Source: JAENVT01 sp963720775
Lineage (GTDB): Bacteria; Actinomycetota; Acidimicrobiia; Acidimicrobiales; Ilumatobacteraceae
DNA length: 64,000 bases
NCBI GenBank assembly: GCA_963720775.1
Contig: CAVRGR010000002.1
Location: forward strand, 434,001 to 498,000
Direction of reading: 5' to 3'
The translations under genes were made by a program, and so were the position numbers. Positions 8,864 through 17,987 of this stretch are shown piece by piece. Position 1 is the first letter of the stretch. Each line of letters starts with the position of its first letter. The notes under the pieces are model-generated. The model saw only the letters and a list, made by a program, of their open reading frames with translations, was not told where the DNA came from and searched no databases.

Positions 8864-9805
8864 TCAGGCCACGATGGAGTCGGCTCCGGTTCGCTGGTGC
8901 AGTTCGTCGAGGATCGCCGCCAATCGCATGCTCTCCGTGCGACCGAAGATCGGCGCGTGCTTGCCGGCCACGACGTTCTCGAAGTGGGAGACCATGCCGG
9001 CATAGGCGTTGACGCCGGCACATTCGACAGTGTCGACCGAACCGTCGCGACGTTCGATCACGATCTGACTGATGTCGGAGGGCCCCGGGACGTGATGCCC
9101 GGGCAGATCGACCAGGCCGAGGCTTCCCGAGAGCGCCATCTGCTTGCGCAGTGGGGCGTCGAAGCTGACCTCGAACGACGCGCTGAATCCGCTGCCCCAA
9201 TTAATCCAGCCTGCCATCACCGTGTCGACACCCATCGCGTTCCGAGTGGCGGTGGCCGCCATCCCGACGGGATCGCGCCCCGCGATCATCATGAACGGCG
9301 CGATGCAGTAGATGCCGATGTCGAACAGCGCCCCGGCTCCACGTGGATCGATGCGGTGGTCGCCGCTGCTCATGTCCATCGGATAGCTGAACGACGACCG
9401 ACCGGATTGGAGCGTCCCGAGTGACCCATCTCCGGCAAGCCGGAGCAGCGCGCGAGCCCGCGGATGGTGGGGCCACATGTAGGCCTCGAGGATCGTGAGC
9501 CCTGCGGACTCGGCGTGGTCGAAGAGACCGGCGCTGTCGGCCGGTGACATCGTCAGTGGCTTCTCGCACAGCACATGCTTGCCGGCGTCGAGCGCATGGT
9601 GGCTCCACTCCGCGTGGAGATGATTGGGCAGTGGGTTGTAGACCGCGTCGACATCGTCGCGTGTGAGCATCTCGGCGTACGGGGCGAAGTCGTCGCCGCG
9701 CCTGCTCGGCGCAGCAACGACCACGTGCCCGACTTCGTCGAACGCTGGTTTCAACGCATTCTGATAGATCCGGCTGGAGCCGCCCAGGACACCCCAGCGG
9801 ATCAT
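8864..9805 (-). CDS. Gfo/Idh/MocA family NAD(P)-dependent oxidoreductase
   Basis: This 313-residue protein has an N-terminal Rossmann fold (RWGVLGGSSRIYQNALKPA), the family signature DAVYNPLPNHLHAEW, the catalytic-lysine motif GKHVLCEKPLT (EKP), and a C-terminal alpha/beta domain with DIGIYCIAPFMMIAG. It probably oxidises or reduces a sugar, inositol or related polyol. Its ATG overlaps the stop of the upstream aldehyde dehydrogenase as ATGA, so the two are translated together. The frame stays open far upstream, but that part is the shadow of the dehydrogenase. Confidence 0.9.
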   Translation of the reverse strand: MIRWGVLGGSSRIYQNALKPAFDEVGHVVVAAPSRRGDDFAPYAEMLTRDDVDAVYNPLPNHLHAEWSHHALDAGKHVLCEKPLTMSPADSAGLFDHAESAGLTILEAYMWPHHPRARALLRLAGDGSLGTLQSGRSSFSYPMDMSSGDHRIDPRGAGALFDIGIYCIAPFMMIAGRDPVGMAATATRNAMGVDTVMAGWINWGSGFSASFEVSFDAPLRKQMALSGSLGLVDLPGHHVPGPSDISQIVIERRDGSVDTVECAGVNAYAGMVSHFENVVAGKHAPIFGRTESMRLAAILDELHQRTGADSIVA

Positions 9806-11181
9806 GCGCTGAATACGACCATCTTGATCTCGGTCATCTCCCTGACCGAGTACGCGGGCCCCTCCCGCGTGTTGCCGCTGTCGCGGACGCCTCCATACGG
9901 TTGCTGGTCGGCTCGCCACGTCGGCACCTCGTTGACGAGCACGCCGCCGTAGTCGAGGGCGTGCACTGCCTTGAGCGCCTTGCCGATGTCGGATGTGAAG
10001 ATCGCGGCCTGCAGCCCGAACGACGAATCGTTGGCCAGTTCGAGCGCGTCGTCGAGCGAGTCGTACGTGGCGATGGCCACCACCGGACCGAAGACCTCGT
10101 TCGAGCAGACCTTCATGTCGGGCTTGGCATTGCTGATGACCGTCGGCCGCAGGACGCCGGCGTCGTCGAGTGCGCCGCCTGTGAGCACCTTCGCGCCGGC
10201 CGACTCGGCTTCGGCGACCCACGACACGACGCGCTCGGTTTCGTGCCGGGAGATGAGGGCCGAGACATCGGTTGCCTCGTCGAGCGGGTTGCCGACGACG
10301 AGGGTGTTGACGTGATCGACCAGTGCAGCGGTGAAGTCGTCGGCGATCGAGCTGTGCAGGTAGATGCGCTGAGTGGAGATGCAGCTCTGGCCGGCGTGGC
10401 TGAACCCGGCGATCTTGATCTTCGCTGCGGCCGTCTTCCAATCGCCATCGGGCTCGATGATGACCGGCGCGTTGTTGCCGAGCTCCAAGCCGACACGCTT
10501 GCGTGGCGCACGCGCCCGAATGCTCCAGCCGACCTCGGGCGAACCGGTGAACGTGATCAGGGCGATGTCGGGATGGTCGACGATGGCGTTGCCGACCGTC
10601 GCTCCCCCGCCGGTGACGACGTGGAGGTAGTCGGCGGGAAGGCCGCACTCGTCGACGAGCATCTTGGCCAGTTCGAGCGAGCTGAACGGTGTCTGACTGG
10701 CCGGCTTGAGCACGACTGGACATCCGGCGGCGATCGCCGGGGCCAGCTTGTGGGCAACGAGGTTGAGCGGGAAGTTGAACGGGGCGATCGCCCCCACCAC
10801 ACCGATCGGTACTCTCAGGGTGAATCCCAGCTTGCCCTCACCCGCGGTGATGGCGTCGAGCGGAACCATCTCGCCCGACAGCTTGCGGGCCTCGGCCGCG
10901 GCGAACTGGAACGTGCCGACCGCACGTTCCGCCTCGGCACGCGCCGTCTTGATCGGTTTGGCCGCTTCCTTGGCGATGATCGTGGCGAAGTGATCGCGCC
11001 GCTCGACGAGAAGTTGAGCGGCCTTGTCGAGGATCGCCGCTCGTTTCCACAACGGGAGCGGCGATTTCAGAGCCGCCTTCGCCGAGGCGACGGCTGCCGC
11101 CACATCGTCGGCAGTCTGAGCCGGGATCTCACCGATGACCGAGTCGTCGAAGGGCGAGCGAACAGTGATCGTTTCAGCCAT
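9802..11181 (-). CDS. Aldehyde dehydrogenase family protein
   Basis: This NAD(P)-dependent aldehyde dehydrogenase has 459 residues from the ATG at 11181. The cofactor domain contains APFNFPLNLVAHKLAPA and LKPASQTPFSS. The general base is Glu233 in GLELGNNAPV and the nucleophile is Cys267 in GQSCISTQR. The C-terminal signature is KVCSNEVFGPVVA. The absence of the long classical N-terminus makes it resemble short lactaldehyde/succinate-semialdehyde-type members. A start at 11205 is open but would overlap the divergent glycerophosphodiesterase start. It is coupled to the Gfo/Idh/MocA gene, suggesting a polyol or sugar aldehyde route. Confidence 0.93.
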   Translation of the reverse strand: MAETITVRSPFDDSVIGEIPAQTADDVAAAVASAKAALKSPLPLWKRAAILDKAAQLLVERRDHFATIIAKEAAKPIKTARAEAERAVGTFQFAAAEARKLSGEMVPLDAITAGEGKLGFTLRVPIGVVGAIAPFNFPLNLVAHKLAPAIAAGCPVVLKPASQTPFSSLELAKMLVDECGLPADYLHVVTGGGATVGNAIVDHPDIALITFTGSPEVGWSIRARAPRKRVGLELGNNAPVIIEPDGDWKTAAAKIKIAGFSHAGQSCISTQRIYLHSSIADDFTAALVDHVNTLVVGNPLDEATDVSALISRHETERVVSWVAEAESAGAKVLTGGALDDAGVLRPTVISNAKPDMKVCSNEVFGPVVAIATYDSLDDALELANDSSFGLQAAIFTSDIGKALKAVHALDYGGVLVNEVPTWRADQQPYGGVRDSGNTREGPAYSVREMTEIKMVVFSA

Positions 11182-11203
11182 GCGACCGACGATACTTGTC
11201 GCC

Positions 11204-11953
11204 ATGACCCCACGTCACCCGTATCTCGATTGGGAGGGTCCGTTGCCGTTCGCCCACAGGGGCGGTGCCAGCGACGAGCCCGAGAACACGATGGAGGCGT
11301 TCGAGTACGCAGTCAACCTCGGATATAGGTACCTGGAGACCGACGTCCAGGTGACCAAGGATGGCGTGCTCGTGGCCTTCCACGACGACGACCTGTTGCG
11401 CACCACCGGCCGTGTGGGCAAGATCAGCGAGCTGCCGTGGTCGGAGGTGTCGAAGGCCCTGGTCGACGGGAAGGCTCCGATCCCGCAACTCGAAGAGCTG
11501 ATCGGCGCGTGGCCCGACATCAGGGTCAACATCGACTGCAAATCGGCCGCCGGCGTGGAGGCACTGATCGCCGTGCTGCGTCGCACCGATCCGCTGAAGC
11601 GTGTGTGCGTGGCCGCATTCAGCGACTCGCGTCTGCGCCGTCTCCGCAAGGAGCTCGGCCCGGAGCTGTGCACGTCGCTTGGGCCGATCGAGACAGCGCT
11701 GTTGCGATTCGGCCTCGTGCGTCACCTCACCGGCCTGGCTGCGCAGGTTCCGGTGAAGCAGGGCCCCCTCACCGTCGTCAACAAGAGCTTCGTCGATCGC
11801 GCCCACCGGGCGGGGTTGCACGTGCACGTGTGGACGATCGACGACGCCGCAGAAATGAACCGTCTGCTCGACCTCGGCGTCGACGGGATCATGACCGACC
11901 GCCCGGTCGTCCTCCGTGAGGTGCTCGAGGCGCGCGGCGTCTGGCACTCGTGA
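11204..11953 (+). CDS. Glycerophosphodiester phosphodiesterase
   Basis: This enzyme hydrolyses glycerophosphodiesters to glycerol-3-phosphate and an alcohol. The 249-residue TIM-barrel protein shows the catalytic set FAHRGGASDEPENTMEAF (His-Arg and Glu), LETDVQVTKDGVLVAFHDD (Glu, Asp, His) and a C-terminal VWTIDDAAEMNRLLDLGVDG. It has no signal peptide, so it is probably cytoplasmic. The ATG at 11204 lies 22 bases from the divergent aldehyde dehydrogenase start. The stop codon at 11951 lies inside the left arm of an inverted repeat. Confidence 0.93.
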   Translation: MTPRHPYLDWEGPLPFAHRGGASDEPENTMEAFEYAVNLGYRYLETDVQVTKDGVLVAFHDDDLLRTTGRVGKISELPWSEVSKALVDGKAPIPQLEELIGAWPDIRVNIDCKSAAGVEALIAVLRRTDPLKRVCVAAFSDSRLRRLRKELGPELCTSLGPIETALLRFGLVRHLTGLAAQVPVKQGPLTVVNKSFVDRAHRAGLHVHVWTIDDAAEMNRLLDLGVDGIMTDRPVVLREVLEARGVWHS

Positions 11954-12098
11954 ATCGTCAGTGACGATATCGAATCGCCGGGTCTTGCGATCTGGGTGCC
12001 ACACTCGGTTCACCGCCGCAGGTCGCTGGAAGATCTGGCACCCGGATCCGCGGAACCCCGCCTGGCTGCGGGGTCATTTCGTCACTGACGATTCACGA
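11948..12098. repeat. Nested inverted-repeat element between convergent genes
   Basis: The 20-base sequence TCGTGAATCGTCAGTGACGA at 11948-11967 recurs as a perfect inverted copy at 12079-12098. Each arm itself holds a 13-base palindrome (TCGTCA, one base, TGACGA). A second pair, ATCTGGGTGCCA at 11990-12001 and its inverted copy with one mismatch at 12036-12047, is nested inside, with its centre within about 5 bases of the outer pair's centre. Both flanking genes end within the outer arms. It could be a bidirectional terminator, a structured RNA or a MITE-like element. Confidence 0.8.
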
Positions 12099-12533
12099 CG
12101 GGCGGCGAATGGCCAGGAGGTGGCCGGCAGCCAGCACGACGGCGCCGATCAGGCTGACCGTGGCCCCGTACTCGACCGAGATGATTCCCTCCGGCGACGC
12201 CGATCTCACCGCAGCCGACACCACCCCGGCATAGACGGCGACGATCAGCGAAGCGATCCCGCCGGCCGAACCCCGCAGGAACCACGTCAAGGTCACGGCG
12301 CCAACCAGCAGCAGAGGTAGCACGGGCCACATTCGCAGCCCCCAACCAACCATGCCTGACCGCGAATAGCCCAACCGCTCGACCAGGGAGAAGATCTCGT
12401 AGCTGGTGCGCAGCCTCGTCCCCGAGCGCAGCCATGGCAGGAAGGTGCCGACGAGGACGGCCACGGCCCCGCCGGTCGAAACGACCTTCCCGATGAGAAC
12501 CCGCTGCACCGCGGCAGCGTAGGTTCCGAGCAT
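12093..12533 (-). CDS. Four-helix membrane protein of unknown function
   Basis: This is a 146-residue protein with four hydrophobic segments. The first (VVSTGGAVAVLVGTFLPWLRSG) carries the FLPWLRSG turn often seen in small actinobacterial membrane proteins. A second half runs WPVLPLLLVGAVTLTWFL, then IASLIVAVYAGVVSAAV and SLIGAVVLAAGHLLAI. I do not recognise a function. Its ATG overlaps the start of the divergent gamma-glutamyltransferase by two bases; internal GTG codons slightly downstream could be the true start. Its stop lies in the right arm of the inverted repeat. Confidence 0.6.
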   Translation of the reverse strand: MLGTYAAAVQRVLIGKVVSTGGAVAVLVGTFLPWLRSGTRLRTSYEIFSLVERLGYSRSGMVGWGLRMWPVLPLLLVGAVTLTWFLRGSAGGIASLIVAVYAGVVSAAVRSASPEGIISVEYGATVSLIGAVVLAAGHLLAIRRPS

Positions 12534-14103
12534 GGCCCCGCCCCGATTCCATTCCGTTCGTTCCCCGCAGGCGTTGGTCGCCAGCGCCGATCAGGTGGCG
12601 ACTCAAGCCGGACTGCGCGCCCTGGTGCTGGGAGGCAACGCCGTCGATGCGGCCATCGCCACCAATGCGGCAATTGCGGTGACGTGTCCGCACCTGTGCG
12701 GCATGGGCGGAGACCTCTTTGCACTGGTCTACGACGATGGCGAGGTCTTCGCCCTCAACTCGACGGGACGAGCCGGCTCGGGTGCCGACGCCGCTGGGTT
12801 GCGCGCCGAGGGATTCGCGGGCATGCCGTTCCGACTCGACATCAGGTCGGTGACCGTTCCGGGTTGCGTCGACGGATGGATGGCGCTCCACGAGCGATTC
12901 GGAACCTTGCCGCTGTCGATGCTGCTCGAGCCGGCGATAGCTCTCGCTGCCGGCGGATTCGCCGCCAGCCCGTTGCTGGTGGGTGCTTCCGCGCGAATGG
13001 AGGAAGGTGCTAGCGAGAACCTCGTCGAGCTGATCAGCCAGCTCACTCGCCCTGGAGCGCGTGTGCGCCGTGGCGGAGTCGCCCGAACCCTGGGCGCGAT
13101 CGCCGAAGGTGGGCGCGACGCGTTCTACCAAGGTGAGTTCGGTGCGGGGTTGAAGGCCCTCGGCAAGGGTCTCTACAGCGACTCCGATCTGTCCACCGCT
13201 CTGGCGGAGTGGGTCAGGCCGCTGACGACGCGTGCGTTCGGGGTCGATCTCTGGACCATCCCGCCCAACTCGCAGGGATACCTCACGCTGGGCGCCTCCG
13301 AGCTCGCCTCGCGACTGGATCTTCCGGCGGATCCCATCGACTCGCAGTTCGCCCACCTTCTGATCGAGGCCGCGACGGCCGCCGGGTTCGACCGCCCCGA
13401 CGTGCTCAGCGACAGCGCCGATGGCGATGAACTGCTGCGCTCGATTGCGGGAAGGATCGACTTGATCGATTCCGAACGGGCGTCCGATCGGTGGGCGCCG
13501 GGCACGGACGGCGATACGACCTATCTGTGCACCGTCGACGGCACGGGCATGGCCGTCTCACTGATCCAGTCGAATGCGGCGGGGTTCGGATCGGGGTTGA
13601 TCGAACCGAGCACGGGAATCAACCTGCACAACCGCGGCATCGGATTCAACTTGCGTGACGGCCACCCCGCCGAGTTCCGGGCCGGCCATCGCCCTCCGCA
13701 CACGCTGTGCCCTGCACTGGCAACGTCCGACGGTTCGCTCCACGCGGTGTTCGGGACGATGGGCGGCGACGCCCAGCCGCAGATTCTTCTGCAACTGGCA
13801 GCCCGACTCTTCCACTACGGCCAAACGCCGGCGGCTGTGGTCGACGCCGGGCGGTGGGCGCTGCAAGGCCCCTCCACCGGGTTCGACACCTGGACCAGTG
13901 GCGAGGCTCCGACCGTGACGATCGAGGGCAACGCGCCGGAAGAGTGGATGGCCGAGTTGGCCCGACGCGGTCACAAGGTCGCAGCACGCCCGCCGTACGA
14001 CAGCGGCTTCGGTCATGCCCACGCGATCGTGATCGACAGCGAGGGATTCCGGGCGGGTGCCGCGGATCCGCGGACGATGGTTGGCACGGCCGCCGGCATC
14101 TGA
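12532..14103 (+). CDS. Gamma-glutamyltransferase family protein
   Basis: This is a self-cleaving Ntn-hydrolase of the GGT family, 523 residues. The N-terminal part shows ALVLGGNAVDAAIATNAAIA and CGMGGDLFALV. The autoprocessing site is at Thr329 in GDTTYLCTVDG, which would become the N-terminal nucleophile of the small subunit. GTMGGDAQPQILLQL follows, matching the family GGxxQ segment. There is no clear signal peptide, unlike secreted GGTs, so it may act inside the cell on gamma-glutamyl compounds or as an acylase-like member. The start is the ATG at 12532. Confidence 0.92.
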   Translation: MAPPRFHSVRSPQALVASADQVATQAGLRALVLGGNAVDAAIATNAAIAVTCPHLCGMGGDLFALVYDDGEVFALNSTGRAGSGADAAGLRAEGFAGMPFRLDIRSVTVPGCVDGWMALHERFGTLPLSMLLEPAIALAAGGFAASPLLVGASARMEEGASENLVELISQLTRPGARVRRGGVARTLGAIAEGGRDAFYQGEFGAGLKALGKGLYSDSDLSTALAEWVRPLTTRAFGVDLWTIPPNSQGYLTLGASELASRLDLPADPIDSQFAHLLIEAATAAGFDRPDVLSDSADGDELLRSIAGRIDLIDSERASDRWAPGTDGDTTYLCTVDGTGMAVSLIQSNAAGFGSGLIEPSTGINLHNRGIGFNLRDGHPAEFRAGHRPPHTLCPALATSDGSLHAVFGTMGGDAQPQILLQLAARLFHYGQTPAAVVDAGRWALQGPSTGFDTWTSGEAPTVTIEGNAPEEWMAELARRGHKVAARPPYDSGFGHAHAIVIDSEGFRAGAADPRTMVGTAAGI

Positions 14104-14121
14104 CAGCAGTACGATTGCGCC

Positions 14122-15313
14122 ATGCCGCGTCGACTCCAACTTCTTCTGCACCGTTCCCATGACCGATGCAGGAGATCCGTCGGTCGCCCCCACCGCGCGA
14201 CGCTTCGGCAACGACGCCGTCGTCGAGACCTACAAGAACCTGGTCGCCTGGGCGAAGACCGCCGACCAGCTCGGCATCGACACGATGTGGCTCACCGAAC
14301 ACCACTTCCAGTACGAGGGATACGAAGTGCTACCCAACCTCATCCAGTTCGGGCAGCACCTGGCGATGCTCACCCAAGAGCTGCGCCTCGGGCAGATGTT
14401 CAATGTCGTGCCGCAATGGCATCCTCTGCGGCTGGCCGAAGATTTCGCCATCGCCGACATCATCACCGGTGGGCGCATGGAGTTCGGCGTCGGCCGCGGC
14501 ACGGTTCCGCGCGAGGCCTGGGCACTGGGCACCGTGGTAGCCAGCGGCGACAACGCCATGTCGGCAGAACACGATCGCATCAACCGCGAGATCTTCGAAG
14601 AGTCGATGGAAGTCATCAAGCTGGCCTGGTACCAAGAGCAGTTCAGCTACCGCGGCAAGCACCTCGTGCTCCCACCCGACGACGTGCCCGACCGCGGCAC
14701 CATGGTCGACACGCTGACGCTTGTTCCCAGGCCGTTGCGCAAGGTCGACATCTATCAACCGGTCACCTCGCCGGAGACCATCGAGTACGTGCCGGTTGCC
14801 GGTCACAAAGCCGTGTACTGGCTGCAGAACGCCGACAGTCAGAAGCAGAAGTGGGACCGCTATGCCGAGATCCGAGAGGCCTGCGGCACCCCCGTCGGCC
14901 CCGGCGAAGACCGTTGCCTCGTCCTCAACCTGCACGTCGCCAAGACGCACGAGGCAGCTCTTGTGAAGGGCCGCCCTGGGCAGGACGAGTTCAACAAGTT
15001 CCTGTCGCCGTACGGTCGGTTCAGCAGCTATCGCAACCCCGACGGTTCGAAGGTGGCCTTCAACCACTGCCCCACCGTCGAGGAGAGCAACGAGCAGAGG
15101 ATCCAGGTCGTCGGTTCGATCGACGACGCCGTTGATGCGATCGGCTTCTGGCGCGACCTGCTCGACCTCGAGCACATCTGCTTCTTCCTCGACTATCCCG
15201 GGCTGAGCCGGGAGGAGATGATCGAGCAACTGCACCTCGTCGTCGAGGAAGTGTTCCCCCGCCTCGGAGAACCGATCGAGCGCCGTCCCCTCACGGGCTC
15301 TCCGCTCGTGTGA
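14122..15313 (+). CDS. LLM-class flavin-dependent monooxygenase, probable 5' frameshift
   Basis: This luciferase-like TIM-barrel monooxygenase uses reduced flavin. The long frame shows TADQLGIDTMWLTEHHF, RLGQMFNVVPQWHPLRLAED, GRMEFGVGRGTVPREA and the C-terminal FFLDYPGLSREEMIEQLH. The intact frame has its first near ATG at 14159, but residues encoded just before it (NFFCTVPMTDAG) look like the conserved first beta-strand. An ATG at 14122 enters this strand perfectly if one C near 14125 is removed (MRVDSNFFCT). I therefore place the gene start there and flag an indel. The stop overlaps the next gene's GTG. It probably starts the heterocycle degradation operon. Confidence 0.88.
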
Positions 15314-16410
15314 GCCAACTCTCGGTCGCCGCACAGGCTCTGGCCGACGATGGCTACCTCGTGTTGCCGGCGTTCGCCGAACCTCACGCCCATCTCGACA
15401 AGGCGTTCCTCGCCGAACGCGTCGAGAACCGGACCGGCGATCTGCTCGGGGCGATCATGGCGATGGAGCTGGCCCGCGACTCGATCACCCTCGCCGACAC
15501 GATCGAACGGGCAGAACGTGCCGCCAGGCTCCTCGCCGCCAACGGTTGCACCGCGATACGCACGCACGTCGACCTCACGCCGACCGGGGGTCTGACGTCG
15601 GTCGAGGCGCTCATCGAAGTGCGTCATCGCTTGCGGCACCTCGTCGACATCCAGGTCGCCGCTCTTTGCGCCTGGCCCTCGATCGGAGAGGAGGGAGCCG
15701 GCCAGCGCGCCTTGCTGCGCGACGCGATCGCGATGGGGATCGACGTCGTCGGTGGCTGCCCACACCTCGAGACCGACCCGATTGCCGCCAACGAGGGCTT
15801 CCTGGCCTTGGCCGCCGAGGCCGGCCTGCCCCTCGACCTGCACACCGACGAAACGCTGAACCCGGCCATGTGCGCCCTGGAAGATCTTGCCCAACGCGTG
15901 ATCGCCAGCGGGTTTCCTCACGGTGTGACGGCGAGCCACTGTGTGTCGCTGTCGCTCCAACCGCTCACTCGCCAGTGCCAGGTCGCCGAGCAGGTGGCCG
16001 CGGCCGGCATCAGCGTGATCGCGCTCCCGCACACCAACCTGTTCCTGCAAGGGCGCGACTGCCCAGTTGCCACGCCGCGGGCGATCACCGCCGTGAGGGC
16101 ATTACGCGACGCGGGTGTGAACGTTGCCGCCGGAGCCGACAACTTGCAGGATCCGTTCAATCCGGTCGGCCGCGGCGACCCGTTGGAGACCGCCGGGCTG
16201 ATGATCATGGCCGCTCACGCCCTTCCGGCCGAGGCGCTGGAGATGGTCACCGGTGCTGCACGCCGAGCCATGGGCCTCGGGCCGGGCTTCGACTACGTCG
16301 GCATCCGGGCTTCGACCGTTCGCGAGGCGATCGCATTCGGCCCCGCCGACCGCGTGGTCCTCCGTGACCGCCCGACGTCGGAAACACAGCGTTCACGCGA
16401 TCGCGACTGA
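15310..16410 (+). CDS. Cytosine-deaminase-like metal-dependent amidohydrolase
   Basis: This 366-residue amidohydrolase-superfamily protein resembles CodA. Metal and catalytic motifs are FAEPHAHLDKAFL (HxHLDK), DLHTDETLNP (His and Glu), TASHCVSLSL, and AAGADNLQDPFNPVGRGDPL, which holds the catalytic Asp. CodA relatives deaminate cytosine, creatinine, isoguanine and other heterocycles. The usual N-terminal beta-sandwich part is very short here. The GTG start overlaps the monooxygenase stop as GTGA. The neighbours (transporter, carbamoylase-type hydrolase, creatininase) support a role in breaking down a nitrogen ring. Confidence 0.9.
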   Translation: MSQLSVAAQALADDGYLVLPAFAEPHAHLDKAFLAERVENRTGDLLGAIMAMELARDSITLADTIERAERAARLLAANGCTAIRTHVDLTPTGGLTSVEALIEVRHRLRHLVDIQVAALCAWPSIGEEGAGQRALLRDAIAMGIDVVGGCPHLETDPIAANEGFLALAAEAGLPLDLHTDETLNPAMCALEDLAQRVIASGFPHGVTASHCVSLSLQPLTRQCQVAEQVAAAGISVIALPHTNLFLQGRDCPVATPRAITAVRALRDAGVNVAAGADNLQDPFNPVGRGDPLETAGLMIMAAHALPAEALEMVTGAARRAMGLGPGFDYVGIRASTVREAIAFGPADRVVLRDRPTSETQRSRDRD

Positions 16411-16443
16411 CCCGTCGAAAAGACTGCCGTACACTCCGACGCA

Positions 16444-17187
16444 ATGGGGACAGATCGAGCGCGACTTGCGGGTCGCCGCGCGCTTGTCACGGGTGCGGCC
16501 CGTGGGATCGGGGCGGAGATCGCCGCATCGTTCCGTCGCGAAGGCGCCGAACTTGCGCTGCTCGACATCGATGACCGGGTTGCCAAGACCGCGTCGTCGC
16601 TCGACGCCCGCGCCTATCGAGTCGATCTGGCCGACGTCGAATCGACGAAGGCGGTGGTCGGTCGCGCGATCAGCGACCTGGGCGGACTGGAGATCCTCGT
16701 CAACAACGCCGGAATCCTGAAGATGGCACCGCTCCTGGAGATCGATCCGGCCGACTGGGATCTGACGTTCGCCGTCAACGTGCGGGCGATGCTGGTCACC
16801 ATCCAGGCGGCTGCGAAGGCGATGATCCCGGCAGGGCGGGGTGCCATCATCAACATGGCCAGCATGGGTGGCAAGGTCGGCGGGCCCAACCAGGCCCACT
16901 ACGCCGCCTCGAAGGCAGCGGTCATCTCGCTCACCCAAGTGGCTGCCAAGGAACTCGGTGCCCACGGCATCACGGTCAACTGCATCTGCCCCGGGTACGT
17001 GCTGACGGAGATGGGAGCGGCCACGCGCACCGAGGCGATGATCAAGGAATGGTCGTCGAAATCGCCGCTCGGCCGTCTCGCCGAACCCTCTGATGTTGCC
17101 CACATGGCCGTGTTCCTTGCCTCTGACGAGGCTTCGTACTGCACTGGCCAGGCGATGAACGTGACCGGTGGGATGGTGATGCATTGA
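16444..17187 (+). CDS. SDR family oxidoreductase
   Basis: This is a classical short-chain dehydrogenase of 247 residues. The cofactor motif is LVTGAARGIGAEIA, followed by LVNNAGILKM, the catalytic Ser region INMASMGGKVGG, the YAASK pair (Tyr and Lys), and PGYVLTEMG. Asp in LLDIDDR suggests NAD rather than NADP preference. It oxidises or reduces an alcohol or keto group of unknown substrate. The stop overlaps the TTG start of the ABC ATPase gene, so it belongs to the same rightward operon. Confidence 0.92.
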   Translation: MGTDRARLAGRRALVTGAARGIGAEIAASFRREGAELALLDIDDRVAKTASSLDARAYRVDLADVESTKAVVGRAISDLGGLEILVNNAGILKMAPLLEIDPADWDLTFAVNVRAMLVTIQAAAKAMIPAGRGAIINMASMGGKVGGPNQAHYAASKAAVISLTQVAAKELGAHGITVNCICPGYVLTEMGAATRTEAMIKEWSSKSPLGRLAEPSDVAHMAVFLASDEASYCTGQAMNVTGGMVMH

Positions 17188-17987
17188 CCGCCGCGGAGAT
17201 GTTCGACGCACTGGCCGACGCGAGTACGGTTAGCCCGATGGGCGACGTAGGGGCTGCTCCCGCATTGAGTTTTGACGGGGTGTCGATGGTCTTCCCCGAC
17301 GGCACCCACGCCCTTCGCGAGACCACGTTCGACGTTCGCCCGGGTGAGTTCGTCACTGTGGTCGGGCCGTCGGGCTGCGGCAAGAGCACGCTGCTGCGCA
17401 TCGCGTCCGGTTTGACCAAGGCGACCGGTGGTTCCGTCGACATCGAGGAGGGCAACGTCGGCTACGTGTTCCAAGATGCGACGTTGCTGCAGTGGCGCAC
17501 GGTGCAGAAGAACGTCGAGCTGTTGGCCGAGCTGGAGGGGATCGACAAAGAAGAACGCGCCCGCCGCGCCGCCGAGAACATCGCCCTCGTCGGCCTCGAC
17601 GGGTTCGAGAAGAAGTATCCCAAACAGCTGTCGGGTGGCATGAAGATGCGTTGCTCGCTCGCTCGCTCTCTCGTCATGGATCCCAAGATCTTCCTGTTCG
17701 ACGAGCCGTTCGGTGCGCTTGACGAGATCACTCGAGAGAAGCTCAACGACGAGCTCCTCAGCCTGTTCAAGCGCAAAGGTTTCGCTGCGCTGTTCATCAC
17801 GCACTCGATCTACGAAGCCGTGTTCTTGTCGACACGGGTACTGGTGATGTCGGCGCGGCCCGGCCGAATCGTCGGCGACTTCAAGGTTCCGTTCGGCTAT
17901 CCGCGTTCGCCCGAACTGCGCTTCGAGGCCGAGTTCGCCGAGCTTGCCGGTCAGGTCTCGCATGCTCTCCGAGGAGCTCACGTATGA
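17184..17987 (+). CDS. ABC importer ATP-binding subunit (nitrate/sulfonate/pyrimidine type)
   Basis: This 267-residue ATPase has Walker A GPSGCGKST, the Q-loop in YVFQDATLLQW, the signature LSGGMKMR, Walker B IFLFDEPFGALD and switch His in FITHSIYEA. It belongs to the SsuB/TauB/ThiZ-like group that powers NMT1/THI5-type importers. The first start is a TTG at 17184 overlapping the SDR stop; ATG codons at 17199 and 17238 are alternatives and the last would give the most typical N-terminus. It overlaps the permease gene by four bases. Confidence 0.92.
   Translation: MTAAEMFDALADASTVSPMGDVGAAPALSFDGVSMVFPDGTHALRETTFDVRPGEFVTVVGPSGCGKSTLLRIASGLTKATGGSVDIEEGNVGYVFQDATLLQWRTVQKNVELLAELEGIDKEERARRAAENIALVGLDGFEKKYPKQLSGGMKMRCSLARSLVMDPKIFLFDEPFGALDEITREKLNDELLSLFKRKGFAALFITHSIYEAVFLSTRVLVMSARPGRIVGDFKVPFGYPRSPELRFEAEFAELAGQVSHALRGAHV

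Noticed and set aside
8864..10723. A 619-codon leftward frame
   Set aside because: Only the part from 9805 down is the Gfo/Idh/MocA protein; the rest is arginine-rich antisense to the aldehyde dehydrogenase.
12082..13356. A 424-codon leftward frame opposite the gamma-glutamyltransferase
   Set aside because: Composition is shadow-like, with no motif, and the opposite strand encodes a clear enzyme.
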